Positions 16,551-24,179 of a DNA stretch of 64,000 bases are shown piece after piece; the first letter of the stretch is position 1; each line of letters starts with the position of its first letter. Made by a program: the position numbers and the translations under genes. Under the pieces are notes generated by a model. That model searched no databases. It was given only the letters and a program-made list of their open reading frames with translations, and was not told the DNA's origin. The DNA comes from Rickettsiales bacterium (GTDB lineage: Bacteria > Pseudomonadota > Alphaproteobacteria > Rickettsiales > UBA8987). The stretch is taken from the NCBI GenBank assembly GCA_020630095.1, contig JAHDCD010000009.1, forward strand, positions 1-64,000, in the 5' to 3' direction.

Positions 16551-17171
16551 TTATAGGTTATCCTTGTATGTACCGCGGAAGGCAAAGAATAAGGATATGC
16601 CAGAGAAGATATGCCATAAATTATGTGTACCATAGCCGTGGAAAACCCAAGAGTTACATGAGCTTAAGTCATAGATTCTAAATATTACCGCAGAAGTTAA
16701 ACATATAGATGCTAGTAGGTAATCTATATTCTTATCCTTAAAGTAGAATACTATTAAGATGAAGGCTGGAACAAGGAATGTTGCAGATTTCATTATTAAA
16801 TATGGTTCTAATAACGTGCCGGTTAAGGCAGAAAGAGCTAGGAATCCTAATGTAATTGTGCCGTTAATATATGGGTTTTTAAGATTATATATTCTTGATA
16901 GTGAGATATATAAAAATACTGAAATCCAAATAAATATTCCTACAACGTCTAGGTAGAGTGTGTATTTGCTTGGGAATGCGTGCCAGATAAAGCTGTTGTA
17001 ACCCATCATTACCGCTAAAATGCATAGAAAGCGTTCAACTTTTTCAAGGTCTGAATATTTTAAAATAAAATAAAAGCCGATAGCTACAAAAATTAAATTA
17101 CTTACAGCATTTATTGGTTGAGCCATAAATAGCCATGGCGTTGTTTCACAATATTTAAAGGCTTCGTACAT
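16551..17171 (-). CDS. Alkaline ceramidase-like membrane hydrolase
   Basis: The 206-residue, roughly seven-helix membrane protein fits the ceramidase (CREST) family. It has AQPINAVSNLIFVAIGF near the N terminus, the Ser-His pair in NSFIWHAF, an Asp in YLDVVGI, and a final HNLWHIFSG. CREST enzymes use these Ser/Asp/His residues to bind zinc and hydrolyse amide bonds in ceramides or related lipids. Its ATG overlaps the stop codon of the upstream acylase (TAATG), so the two are translationally coupled. The natural substrate here is unknown. Confidence 0.8.
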   Translation of the reverse strand: MYEAFKYCETTPWLFMAQPINAVSNLIFVAIGFYFILKYSDLEKVERFLCILAVMMGYNSFIWHAFPSKYTLYLDVVGIFIWISVFLYISLSRIYNLKNPYINGTITLGFLALSALTGTLLEPYLIMKSATFLVPAFILIVFYFKDKNIDYLLASICLTSAVIFRIYDLSSCNSWVFHGYGTHNLWHIFSGISLFFAFRGTYKDNL

Positions 17172-19405
17172 TATTCGGTAAATTCGGCTCTAATTTTGTT
17201 AATGTCCATAGGAATTTTAATATATTCCTGTTTCTGCCACAAATCTACTTGGTCGGCAAAGTTCTCGGAAGATATAAAACCGTCCTGTCCGCCAAATAAA
17301 GCAAAGTAGTTTGCGTTATCATCTGAAAGGTCAGATATGTGGCGTGCGTTTGAGCCGTATCTACCATAATTAACATCTGCAGAATGGTTGTGTGCGGTTT
17401 TCATTAATGTTTGTTGAGAGCCGCCAACAGGTTCTTCACGTAAGGTGTAGCGATCGCCAAGGTAGGGAATGAATCCTAAGAAGTGCTGAAGCTTTACCTT
17501 GTGGATATCGCCCCAAGTTTTATCGGCTTTAAGGGTCGTTAAATTCTCTATAACTGTTTGATTTACTAGTGCGGGTGCGTTTTGATCAGTTTTTAAGCGG
17601 TTATAAACATATTCTTTTAAGTAGCTTGACCCTTCCCAGAAGGTCGCTAAAGCATCTTCTTCGAGTAGTTTGTTTTTAAGTGCTGTAAATAGAACTTCAA
17701 ATTTATAAGCGCCTTTTGAATCTATGCTATAAAAGCCATCCCATTCATTTAATGAAGTTTTAATATCTTCATTATCTATAAATTGCGTAATTAGGTTTCT
17801 AATGAAAATACTATCTTCGGAGTAAGTGTCGTTCTGAAGTTTGAACATATCTTCTTTTGTGAAGCCGTCTGCTTGTTTAAAAATTTTGGTATATCTGCGT
17901 TGACGTTGGTCAGAATTATACCACCAGCCAACAGGTGAGGGGGAGTCAAAAGTTGGATTATTATTTGATGAAGCTACATAACCGCGTTCTGGATTATATT
18001 GATAAGGTAGGTTATCAGTAGTTATTATTTCTTGTGTTTTATTAGGCTCATAAGTTTGTAAAAGCGTTTGTGGTAAACCATTACGTTTAGGTAGCCATGT
18101 TGAAACTATATGGCCAACATTGCCTTTCTTATCTGCATAAATAAAGTTTTGTGAAGGTAGTGAAAAGTTAGATAACGACCCTCTAAATTCTTCAAAGTTC
18201 TTAGCTTTTGAGATGTTTAGCATTGCTGTCATTTCATCAGACTTTAAATGCCCAGCCCAAGTTATACCAAGCTTCTTAGTTGAAGGTATATAATCGCCTG
18301 CAAGGTGATTAATTGAGGTTACGTTGCCGAGCTGTTCAAGTTCTAACTCGGTATCAGAAAGGAAACGCGTTTTAATAGTTTCCGTTTTCTTTACCCCTTC
18401 ATGGCCAGTGATATCGTATAAGTCACTACTCCATGAGCGTAAGTTTGTACCGCCCCACGCAATATGTTTATTTCTGCCGAAAGCAAATACTGGCGTTGCC
18501 ACCGCTTGCATACCAATTATGTCGTAGCTGGGTGATTTTAAGCCGATAATCATCCAGAAGTTTGGTAAAAATAATCCTAAATGCGGGTCAGATGCGATGA
18601 TAGGTTTACCAGTTTTTGTTTTATTTGGGCCAAGTGCTAAAGAGTTTGAGCCTTTAGCAAGTGAAGTAATTAATTTTAATGAATCAAATAATTCGCTTGA
18701 GCTTTCAACAGGAGCTTTGCCGTTTGCGGTGGCTTTATCAAAGCTTACTTTGCCCGATGTTCCAAGTTTTATAGCAAGGTCGAATATCTCTTGGAAGTTG
18801 TCATTTTTTAAGTACGGCATTAAAGATGCGATGGTCATCCAGTTAACGTCCGTTCCGCCGAAGCGGCCAACTTTTATGCTATCTGAAGGCTTCCATTTAT
18901 AATTAATATCGAATGGGAAAACATCAAACTCGTGTGGGATAGCATTTTCTGTAATATTTTCTTTGTAGAAATTTACACCGCGTGAGAATTGCTCAAGCCA
19001 CATTTTTGTATGCGGTGGAAGTTCAGCTACAATTTCAGGAACGGCTTTGTCGTAATCAATTGTGCGCATTAATTTATCAATAAAATTACCTACAGGGCCG
19101 GCAACTTCGGATACTCTACCTTCGGTTAAATATTTAGCTAAGTAAAGTTGTCCTAAGCGTAAGTGAGCTTGTACTAGGCCAAGTGCGAAGGCGGCATCTT
19201 CATCGGATTTGGTAATAATATATGGAACTTGATGCTTGTTCCAAAGAATTTCAGTTTCAGTTTGAAAAGGTGGCTTTAGTGCTTTGAATGCGGTTAATCT
19301 GTCCTTAGTAGATGTAAATTCTGGTGGTGAGAAGATGCTCAAGAACTTCCACACCAAAACGGCAATAATAATAAGGATTACGAGTAATATTGTTCTCAGT
19401 TTCAC
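17171..19405 (-). CDS. Penicillin acylase family (Ntn-hydrolase) protein
   Basis: The 744-residue protein has one N-terminal membrane anchor (residues 5-24), then the periplasmic alpha and beta chains of the penicillin acylase family. These precursors cleave themselves in front of a nucleophilic serine; here the likely site is G252-S253 in AKGSNSLALG. SDPHLGLFLPNFW and AWGGTN also fit the family. Members deacylate N-acyl compounds such as beta-lactams and acyl-homoserine lactones. The start is GTG 19405. It is co-translated with the ceramidase-like gene, which suggests both act on N-acyl lipids or signals. Confidence 0.9.
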   Translation of the reverse strand: MKLRTILLVILIIIAVLVWKFLSIFSPPEFTSTKDRLTAFKALKPPFQTETEILWNKHQVPYIITKSDEDAAFALGLVQAHLRLGQLYLAKYLTEGRVSEVAGPVGNFIDKLMRTIDYDKAVPEIVAELPPHTKMWLEQFSRGVNFYKENITENAIPHEFDVFPFDINYKWKPSDSIKVGRFGGTDVNWMTIASLMPYLKNDNFQEIFDLAIKLGTSGKVSFDKATANGKAPVESSSELFDSLKLITSLAKGSNSLALGPNKTKTGKPIIASDPHLGLFLPNFWMIIGLKSPSYDIIGMQAVATPVFAFGRNKHIAWGGTNLRSWSSDLYDITGHEGVKKTETIKTRFLSDTELELEQLGNVTSINHLAGDYIPSTKKLGITWAGHLKSDEMTAMLNISKAKNFEEFRGSLSNFSLPSQNFIYADKKGNVGHIVSTWLPKRNGLPQTLLQTYEPNKTQEIITTDNLPYQYNPERGYVASSNNNPTFDSPSPVGWWYNSDQRQRRYTKIFKQADGFTKEDMFKLQNDTYSEDSIFIRNLITQFIDNEDIKTSLNEWDGFYSIDSKGAYKFEVLFTALKNKLLEEDALATFWEGSSYLKEYVYNRLKTDQNAPALVNQTVIENLTTLKADKTWGDIHKVKLQHFLGFIPYLGDRYTLREEPVGGSQQTLMKTAHNHSADVNYGRYGSNARHISDLSDDNANYFALFGGQDGFISSENFADQVDLWQKQEYIKIPMDINKIRAEFTE

Positions 19406-19453
19406 GTTAAGGATAATTGCGTATATCCAATCAGAGTCAATGAGATTTGATTA

Positions 19454-20437
19454 TTAACCGAAGGCTGAGTCTTCAGAGAATACGTCTTCCCAAGCACCGC
19501 CAGTTGCTGCGCGTGTATATTCCGTTACGCGGTTTTCAAAGAAGTTAGCATGCTCTACGCCGTTTAGAATTTCATCTAACCATGGTAGTGGATTCTTTTC
19601 GATACCGAAAATAGGCTCTAGTTCTAGCTGTTGTAAGCGGCGGTCGCCGATGAAGCGGATATATTTTTTAACTTCCTGTGAGGTTAAGCCTTGAATGCCT
19701 TCGGTAATGTCGAATGCAAGGTTAATGAAAGCATCCTCATGCTTAACAATAGTACGGCAAGCGTGGTAAAGGCGTTCATCAAGTTCGGCTTTATTAATTT
19801 GATCTCTATACTCGTTACAGAAAGCGTGGAAAAGCTTAATAATAGAGTTTGTATGAAGTGATTCATCACGCACTGACCATGTTACAATTTGACCCATGCC
19901 TTTCATTTTGCCGAAACGCTGGAAGTTTAATAAAATCGCGAATGATGCAAATAATTGTAAGCCTTCAGTAAAGCCACCAAATGCAGCAAGTGTTGTTGCT
20001 ATATCTATTGGAGTATCAACGCCAAATTGTTGCATATAATCATATTTGTCCTTCATTTCCTTATATTCCATGAACTCGGAATATGTAGTTTCAGGCATAC
20101 CTAAAGTATCAATAAGATGCGAGTATGCTGCAACGTGTACAGTTTCCATATTAGAAAATGCGGCAAGCATCATTTGCACTTCAGTTGGCTGGAATACGCG
20201 TGAATAGTGACGCATATAGCAGTTATTTACTTCAATGTCAGCCTGTGTGAAGAAGCGGAAAATTTGAGTAAGTAAGTATTTTTCACTATCAGTGATATTT
20301 TTCTTCCAATCCTTTACATCGTCACCCATTGGTACTTCTTCAGGTAACCAGTGGATACGCTGTTGTTGTAACCAAGCTTCGTAAGCCCAAGGGTAGTTGA
20401 AAGGTTTATAAATTGGTTTTGCTTCTAATAGTGGCAT
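19454..20437 (-). CDS. nrdB: Class Ia ribonucleotide reductase beta subunit
   Basis: NrdB carries the di-iron tyrosyl radical that starts ribonucleotide reduction. The 327-residue product keeps every ligand: D67 in FTQADIEV, E98 and H101 in METVH, radical Y105, E158, E192 and H195 in DESLHTNS. The tyrosine rules out the class Ic (Phe) type. nrdA is not adjacent. The leader contains an NrdR-box-like sequence overlapping a -10 and a run of 10-bp repeats directly before the ATG. Confidence 0.96.
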   Translation of the reverse strand: MPLLEAKPIYKPFNYPWAYEAWLQQQRIHWLPEEVPMGDDVKDWKKNITDSEKYLLTQIFRFFTQADIEVNNCYMRHYSRVFQPTEVQMMLAAFSNMETVHVAAYSHLIDTLGMPETTYSEFMEYKEMKDKYDYMQQFGVDTPIDIATTLAAFGGFTEGLQLFASFAILLNFQRFGKMKGMGQIVTWSVRDESLHTNSIIKLFHAFCNEYRDQINKAELDERLYHACRTIVKHEDAFINLAFDITEGIQGLTSQEVKKYIRFIGDRRLQQLELEPIFGIEKNPLPWLDEILNGVEHANFFENRVTEYTRAATGGAWEDVFSEDSAFG

Positions 20438-20443
20438 CTAATT

Positions 20444-20488
20444 TTAGCGAGGTTTAGCGAGGGCTGGCGAGGACTAGCGAGGGTTAGT
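20444..20488 (+). repeat. Four 10-bp GCGAGG-type tandem repeats before nrdB
   Basis: Units AGCGAGGTTT, AGCGAGGGCT, GGCGAGGACT and AGCGAGGGTT follow in tandem, ending 7 bp from the nrdB start codon. A related cluster sits at 26478-26518 across the BON-lipoprotein/folP junction. They may be transcribed in the nrdB leader. Confidence 0.7.
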
Positions 20489-20525
20489 AGGTTTTACTAC
20501 TTGTAGCCTGCCGTTACGACAATAC

Positions 20526-20541
20526 CCCACTATATGTTGGG
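20526..20541 (-). promoter_or_regulatory. Candidate NrdR box over the nrdB -10
   Basis: CCCACTATATGTTGGG resembles the palindromic NrdR box (ACACWATATATWGTGT type). On the minus strand it contains TATAGT, a plausible -10 for nrdB, so a bound repressor would block the promoter. NrdR usually binds two boxes one to three helical turns apart; a convincing second box was not found. Confidence 0.35.
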
Positions 20542-20690
20542 TTTGTTAATTAAAGTACGAGTTTGAATCTATAATATAATTGGCATGTGGCAATATTAAA
20601 GTTATCACAATTTATGATAATTTAGGAAGCTATTGATATTTAGTAGATTAGTGAGATGGAAGGATTGAAGGATGTTTTTTGAAACAAATT

Positions 20691-20870
20691 CCAGAATATA
20701 GAAAATCTAAAAATCCCCCAAATTGCTAAAAAATAATATTTTAACCATAAGGTTCATAAATATCCTTATATTTCAGAGGTGCTTATGATTTATCCTATAG
20801 AAATAGGGTAAAAAAGTAGCAAAAAATGAACAAAAAACGGCATTTTTTAACGAATTTTTTACAAAAATTC
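20691..20870. repeat. Intergenic repeat family C, copy 1
   Basis: This AT-rich unit has an initial AATATAGAAAATC, an AAAAAATAATATTTT stretch, the core CCTTATATTTCA and a tail of A-runs with AAAAAATGAACAAAAAACGGCA broken into short blocks. Three other copies in the window share this order of blocks (44311, 49647, 56664). In this copy a GTCATT palindrome follows at once. It fills most of the nrdB-sucD gap; no gene is visible in it. Confidence 0.6.
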
Positions 20871-20992
20871 GTCATTGCGAGCGTTAGCGAAGCAATCCAT
20901 CGCATAAGTTATATTTTAATACTGTTCTGTAAGAATGGTATTAGAGTTTAGATCTCTAGATGGATCGCTTCACCTAAAGGTTCGCAATGACG
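20871..20992. repeat. GTCATT palindromic repeat, family A
   Basis: The element starts GTCATTGCGAGCG and ends with the inverse CGCAATGAC. Internal complementary blocks AAGCAATCCATC and ATGGATCGCTT allow one long hairpin. The same layout recurs at 28055, 44507, 47457, 56951 and 62522. Confidence 0.8.
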
Positions 20993-21016
20993 ACATAAGG
21001 CAGATAAACGATGTAT

Positions 21017-21144
21017 TATAGTCTTTTCTAATTTACAAAATAGTCATTTTGTAAATTAGGTACGCTGGCTACGCTGCGCAATAAAAGCTCAAGCTTTTAT
21101 TGATAGTAAATCCAAATTTATTACATAAATTAGAATTTACTATA
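21017..21144. repeat. Structured repeat family B, copy 1
   Basis: The element has TATAGTCTTTTCTAA and TTAGAATTTACTATA at its ends (imperfect terminal inverted repeats). It contains a first hairpin with arms CTAATTTACAAAAT and ATTTTGTAAATTAG, a GCTACGCTGCGCA segment, and a second hairpin ATAAAAGCTCAAGCTTTTAT. Related copies are at 49996, 56674 and, more diverged, 52950. Confidence 0.75.
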
Positions 21145-21176
21145 TTTTTATATATACTTTGATTAGTGCTGGAAGG

Positions 21177-21207
21177 TACAAAAAAGCCCGCTCATTGGCG
21201 GGCTTTA
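21177..21207 (-). terminator. Rho-independent terminator of sucD
   Basis: On the minus strand AAAGCCCGCC, loop, GCGGGCTTTTTT forms a strong stem with a T tract about 25 nt after the sucD stop. Confidence 0.92.
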
Positions 21208-21231
21208 TAGTTTGTATTTAGTGGAGGTTAA

Positions 21232-22125
21232 TTAAGCGGCGATTTTGCCGTTTAATAGCTCAACTAAAGTTGTACCTAGTTCTGCAGGAGTATCAGATAC
21301 TGCGATACCAGCTGAACGCATAGCTTCAATTTTACTCTTTGCATCACCTTTACCACCAGCAACGATAGCACCAGCATGGCCCATACGCTTACCTGGAGGC
21401 GCTGTAGTACCAGCAATGAAACCAACAGTTGGCTTTTTAACCTTAGATTGCTTTAAGAATTCTGCAGCTTCTTCTTCTGCTGAGCCACCAATCTCACCAA
21501 TCATGATGATTGATTCAGTTTGGTCATCGCCTAAGAACATATCTAGGCAATCAATGAAGTTAGTACCATTTACAGGGTCACCACCGATACCAATACAAGT
21601 AGATTGGCCTAGGCCTTCTGCTGTAGTTTGGTGTACCGCTTCGTAAGTTAATGTACCTGAACGAGATACGATACCTACTTTACCTGGTTTGTGGATATGA
21701 CCTGGCATAATACCAATTTTACACTCACCCGGAGTAATAACACCTGGGCAGTTAGGGCCAATTAATCTTGATTTACAGTTAGTAGACTGAAGTGCACGCT
21801 TAACTTCTACCATGTCCAGAACTGGAATACCTTCTGTGATACAAACGATTAGTTCGATTTCGGCATCGATTGCTTCTAAGATAGCGTCCGCCGCGAATGG
21901 AGGAGGAACGTAGATTACAGAAGCGTTAGCATCTGTTTTTTCTTTAGCATCGTGAACAGTGTCGAATACTGGTAAGCCAACAGCAGTTTGACCACCCTTA
22001 CCAGGTGTTACGCCGCCAACCATGTTTGTGCCGTATTCAATTGCTTGTTCCGTGTGGAATGTACCTTGAGAGCCCGTTAGCCCTTGGCAGATTACTTTTG
22101 TATTTTTATTAACTAAAACTGACAT
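21232..22125 (-). CDS. sucD: Succinyl-CoA synthetase subunit alpha
   Basis: SucD binds CoA and carries the phosphohistidine in the substrate-level phosphorylation step of the TCA cycle. The 297-residue product shows the CoA-binding [14 protein letters not shown] and GGVTPGKGG, the [13 protein letters not shown] block, and active-site [10 protein letters not shown]. The partner sucC is not adjacent in this window, which is unusual because the two are normally paired. A terminator follows. Confidence 0.97.
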   Translation of the reverse strand: MSVLVNKNTKVICQGLTGSQGTFHTEQAIEYGTNMVGGVTPGKGGQTAVGLPVFDTVHDAKEKTDANASVIYVPPPFAADAILEAIDAEIELIVCITEGIPVLDMVEVKRALQSTNCKSRLIGPNCPGVITPGECKIGIMPGHIHKPGKVGIVSRSGTLTYEAVHQTTAEGLGQSTCIGIGGDPVNGTNFIDCLDMFLGDDQTESIIMIGEIGGSAEEEAAEFLKQSKVKKPTVGFIAGTTAPPGKRMGHAGAIVAGGKGDAKSKIEAMRSAGIAVSDTPAELGTTLVELLNGKIAA

Positions 22126-22149
22126 TTTTTTGTTATTATTGTTTAAGTT

Positions 22150-22175
22150 GTCATTCCCACTTTTGTAGGAATGAC
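22150..22175. repeat. Minimal GTCATT palindrome
   Basis: This is a 26-bp hairpin, GTCATTCCCAC...TAGGAATGAC, in the sucD leader. It has the same GTCATT/AATGAC termini as the longer A-type elements and may be a solo copy. Confidence 0.65.
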
Positions 22176-22196
22176 AATGTTTATATTGGTCAAAAA

Positions 22197-22472
22197 TTAA
22201 CCGATGATACCTTTAACGAAAGAAATCGCTAATAGCAAGAGAATTGCACCGATAACGCCGATAACAATGTTGTTTAATAAACCGGCATAATTGCCAGACT
22301 TAAAGATACTTAAGTTAATGCCTAGCTTACCGAATAAAGTAGTAGCTAATAAGCTACCCACAATACCAATAATAGCGTTAACAATGAACCCGCCCAAGTC
22401 TATGCCGATAATTTCACCGCCTAGGAAACCACATAATGCGCCAATAAGGATAGTAAATAATAAATTTTTCAT
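22197..22472 (-). CDS. GlsB/YeaQ/YmgE family membrane protein
   Basis: The 91-residue, Gly-rich, three-helix membrane protein matches the GlsB/YeaQ/YmgE (transglycosylase-associated) family: [13 protein letters not shown], then [19 protein letters not shown], then a final hydrophobic helix. Members are linked to envelope stress, but their molecular function is unknown. It lies between coq7 and sucD on the same strand. Confidence 0.82.
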   Translation of the reverse strand: MKNLLFTILIGALCGFLGGEIIGIDLGGFIVNAIIGIVGSLLATTLFGKLGINLSIFKSGNYAGLLNNIVIGVIGAILLLLAISFVKGIIG

Positions 22473-22532
22473 GAGTAATATAAGTTGAATTAATACTTCA
22501 AGCGCTAAACCTGTGAGGTTAGATTGTCAATG

Positions 22533-23045
22533 CTATATATGTTTTGAGATATTAATGGCGGACTTTGTGATGAAACGGATGCCAGCGGAGAGGGCTTTAT
22601 ATGCTGGCGCTTGTTCGGCATCATGCTCTAGCCCTGTATGGTGATGTTCTAGCTCGTCATCACGGAATTTTTTGATTTTAGCTTTAAGGTCTGAATTTTC
22701 ATTATCTTCTAATGAATCTATTTGTTCAGCGTAATGTTTTTCAATAACGTCTTCAACGGCAACTGTGCAAGCCATTGCAGCTTTTTCGCCAAGTAATGCT
22801 GTGCCTGCGCCAAGTGCGTATGCGCCAACGTGCCATAAGGGCATTAGTGCTGTTGGGCGAGTGCCTTTTTCTTTCATAGCAGATTCAAAATATTCTAAAT
22901 GCTCTTCTTCTTGCTCTGCCATTTCTTTAACTGTTTCGTAGGATGGCTTACCTTTTAAGAAGCGTAATTGCCCTTCATAGATGCGTTTTGCGCCATACTC
23001 GCCGGCATGGTCTACGCGGATTATTTGGTCAATTTTATTGTTCAT
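22533..23045 (-). CDS. coq7: Demethoxyubiquinone hydroxylase Coq7
   Basis: Coq7 is the di-iron enzyme for the last hydroxylation in ubiquinone synthesis and fits the aerobic respiratory chain encoded here. The 170-residue protein has two repeats of iron ligands: E-EEEHLEYF near residues 45-52, VEDVIEKHY in the middle and DDELEHHHTG towards the end. The N terminus IIRVDHAGEYGA is typical. A decayed duplicate of its first 14 codons lies just upstream at 23092-23157. Confidence 0.95.
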   Translation of the reverse strand: MNNKIDQIIRVDHAGEYGAKRIYEGQLRFLKGKPSYETVKEMAEQEEEHLEYFESAMKEKGTRPTALMPLWHVGAYALGAGTALLGEKAAMACTVAVEDVIEKHYAEQIDSLEDNENSDLKAKIKKFRDDELEHHHTGLEHDAEQAPAYKALSAGIRFITKSAINISKHI

Positions 23046-23091
23046 GCGTTGTTGATAGTTTTATTTAATTTTATTCTTATGCCGGCAATTG

Positions 23092-23157
23092 TTAAATTGC
23101 TGCTGCTCGCAGCGGGGCATGATCTACGCGGATTATTTTATCGATCTTATCGTTCAT
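23092..23157 (-). pseudogene. Duplicated 5' fragment of coq7
   Basis: Read on the minus strand, ATG 23157 opens MNDKIDKIIRVDHA, then diverges and stops after 21 codons. The first 42 nt match the coq7 start at about 36 positions. This is a partial duplication, leaving a vestigial start upstream of the real gene. Its ATG overlaps the stop of the preceding alkyltransferase-like gene, so it may still be translated as a short leader. Confidence 0.75.
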
Positions 23158-23450
23158 AGGTTTCTTATAATATACTTCTCTGGGATGTTATTATCAATTA
23201 CTTCTATGCCGTCATTTTTTAATAGGGATATTTTATTCTCTATCCCACCAGCATAGCCAGATATTCCGCCTTGCGAGTTTACTACTTTATAGCAATGTAC
23301 ATTTTCTAAATCCTTATTACTTGCTAATACAGATGCAACCCCGCGCGGGTGCGAGTCTAGTTTATCAGCCATGGCTTTGTAGGTGGTAACTTTGCCTTTA
23401 GGTAAGTTGGATAGTATGCTTTCTATTTGTTTTCTCAATTCTTTACTCAC
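23154..23450 (-). CDS. Short MGMT-fold alkyltransferase-like protein
   Basis: The 98-residue protein is the C-terminal DNA-binding domain of the O6-alkylguanine-DNA alkyltransferase family: GKVTTYKAMADKL, then VASVLASN, then HCYKVVNSQGGISGYAGG. The acceptor cysteine (C53) is kept, but the usual PCHR is HCYK. The cysteine distinguishes it from alkyltransferase-like (ATL) proteins that lack it. It is probably a repair methyltransferase; the histidine-to-tyrosine change leaves activity uncertain. Confidence 0.75.
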   Translation of the reverse strand: MSKELRKQIESILSNLPKGKVTTYKAMADKLDSHPRGVASVLASNKDLENVHCYKVVNSQGGISGYAGGIENKISLLKNDGIEVIDNNIPEKYIIRNL

Positions 23451-23513
23451 CTAAATTCGTTTGTATATGAATAGAAATTGCGAGTGTCTCCTTAATTGAG
23501 GATTAGCCCTACA

Positions 23514-23686
23514 AGAGTTTGGGCGCGATATGGGATCACGCCCTTTAACCTCGAACACAAAGGAGGCATTTATGATTGATATAATCATAAAAGTTATGAC
23601 CTTAATATTAAGATTGCTAGATCTTATGACTTTCGTATAAGAGCCAATGAGCTTGGGGGCTGTTCCCATCAGCCCTTCATTGGTTC
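23514..23686 (+). ncRNA. Structured transcript around a small hydrophobic peptide
   Basis: A hairpin with GGGCG/CGCCC arms (23521-23543) lies upstream of the Shine-Dalgarno of a 22-codon frame. A longer one follows the stop: GAGCCAATGA (23641-23650) pairs with TCATTGGTTC (23677-23686), with GGGCT/AGCCC stacked inside. The layout is that of a short structured mRNA or a type I toxin locus. The boundaries are only those of the visible hairpins. Confidence 0.4.
23572..23640 (+). CDS. Candidate 22-aa hydrophobic peptide
   Basis: ATG 23572 follows a near-perfect AAAGGAGG by 5 nt. The peptide is almost entirely hydrophobic (MIDIIIKVMTLILRLLDLM, then TFV) and ends at TAA 23640. Short hydrophobic peptides with strong ribosome sites between RNA hairpins are known as type I toxins or as leader peptides. 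I cannot tell which from sequence, and no antisense promoter was identified. Confidence 0.45.
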   Translation: MIDIIIKVMTLILRLLDLMTFV

Positions 23687-23718
23687 TGGTTTAAGTGTAT
23701 ATTGTTAAATTTGAAAAA

Positions 23719-24123
23719 TCAAGTTTTAGGCTTAACATATAGTTCTAAGCGGTGGTCTACTAGTTCAAAGCCGTGGTCTTCAGCTATTTTATGTTGAAGG
23801 CGTTCAATTTCTTCATTCATGAACTCGATAATCTCACCAGTTTTTACATTAACCATGTGGTCGTGGTGGTCGTCATGGTCGGCGATTTCGTAACGGGCTT
23901 TGCCTTCTTTGAAATCATGCTTTTCAATTATACCAGCTTCTTCGAATTGGCTTACGGTACGGTAAACTGTTGAGATAGAGATTTTAGGATCAATTTCATG
24001 GCATCTGACAAATAGTTCATCAACATTTGGATGGTCTGTTGCATCAGCTAAAACTTTTGCAACAGTTTTGCGCTGTTCAGTAAGTTTTAATCCGGAAGAT
24101 TGTAATTTGGCCTCGATGCTCAT
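23719..24123 (-). CDS. fur: Fur family transcriptional regulator (Fur/Mur type)
   Basis: The 134-residue protein has the Fur winged helix (LTEQRKTVAKVLAD, ISISTVYRTVSQFEEAG) and the metal-binding HHDHMVN plus later His/Glu residues. The C-terminal CxxC zinc pair of gammaproteobacterial Fur is missing, as in alphaproteobacterial Fur/Mur proteins, which often sense manganese or iron. The second regulatory segment ELVDHRLELYV also fits that group. It lies downstream of gltA on the same strand, separated by a hairpin repeat. Confidence 0.87.
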   Translation of the reverse strand: MSIEAKLQSSGLKLTEQRKTVAKVLADATDHPNVDELFVRCHEIDPKISISTVYRTVSQFEEAGIIEKHDFKEGKARYEIADHDDHHDHMVNVKTGEIIEFMNEEIERLQHKIAEDHGFELVDHRLELYVKPKT

Positions 24124-24148
24124 AATTAATTTATACCCCTCACCCTAA

Positions 24149-24170
24149 CCCTCTCCCTCAAGGGAGAGGG
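24149..24170. repeat. Perfect 10-bp hairpin CCCTCTCCCT / AGGGAGAGGG
   Basis: A two-base loop (CA) joins perfect 10-bp arms between gltA and fur, beside CCCTCACCCTAACC. Without a T tract it is not a standard terminator; it looks like a dispersed palindromic repeat or an mRNA 3'-end stabiliser. Confidence 0.65.
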
Positions 24171-24179
24171 AATAAAAGG

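Noticed and set aside
23451-23669. A 72-codon minus-strand frame
   Set aside because: It has no recognisable family or good ribosome site, and it is antisense to the better-supported small peptide with its hairpins.
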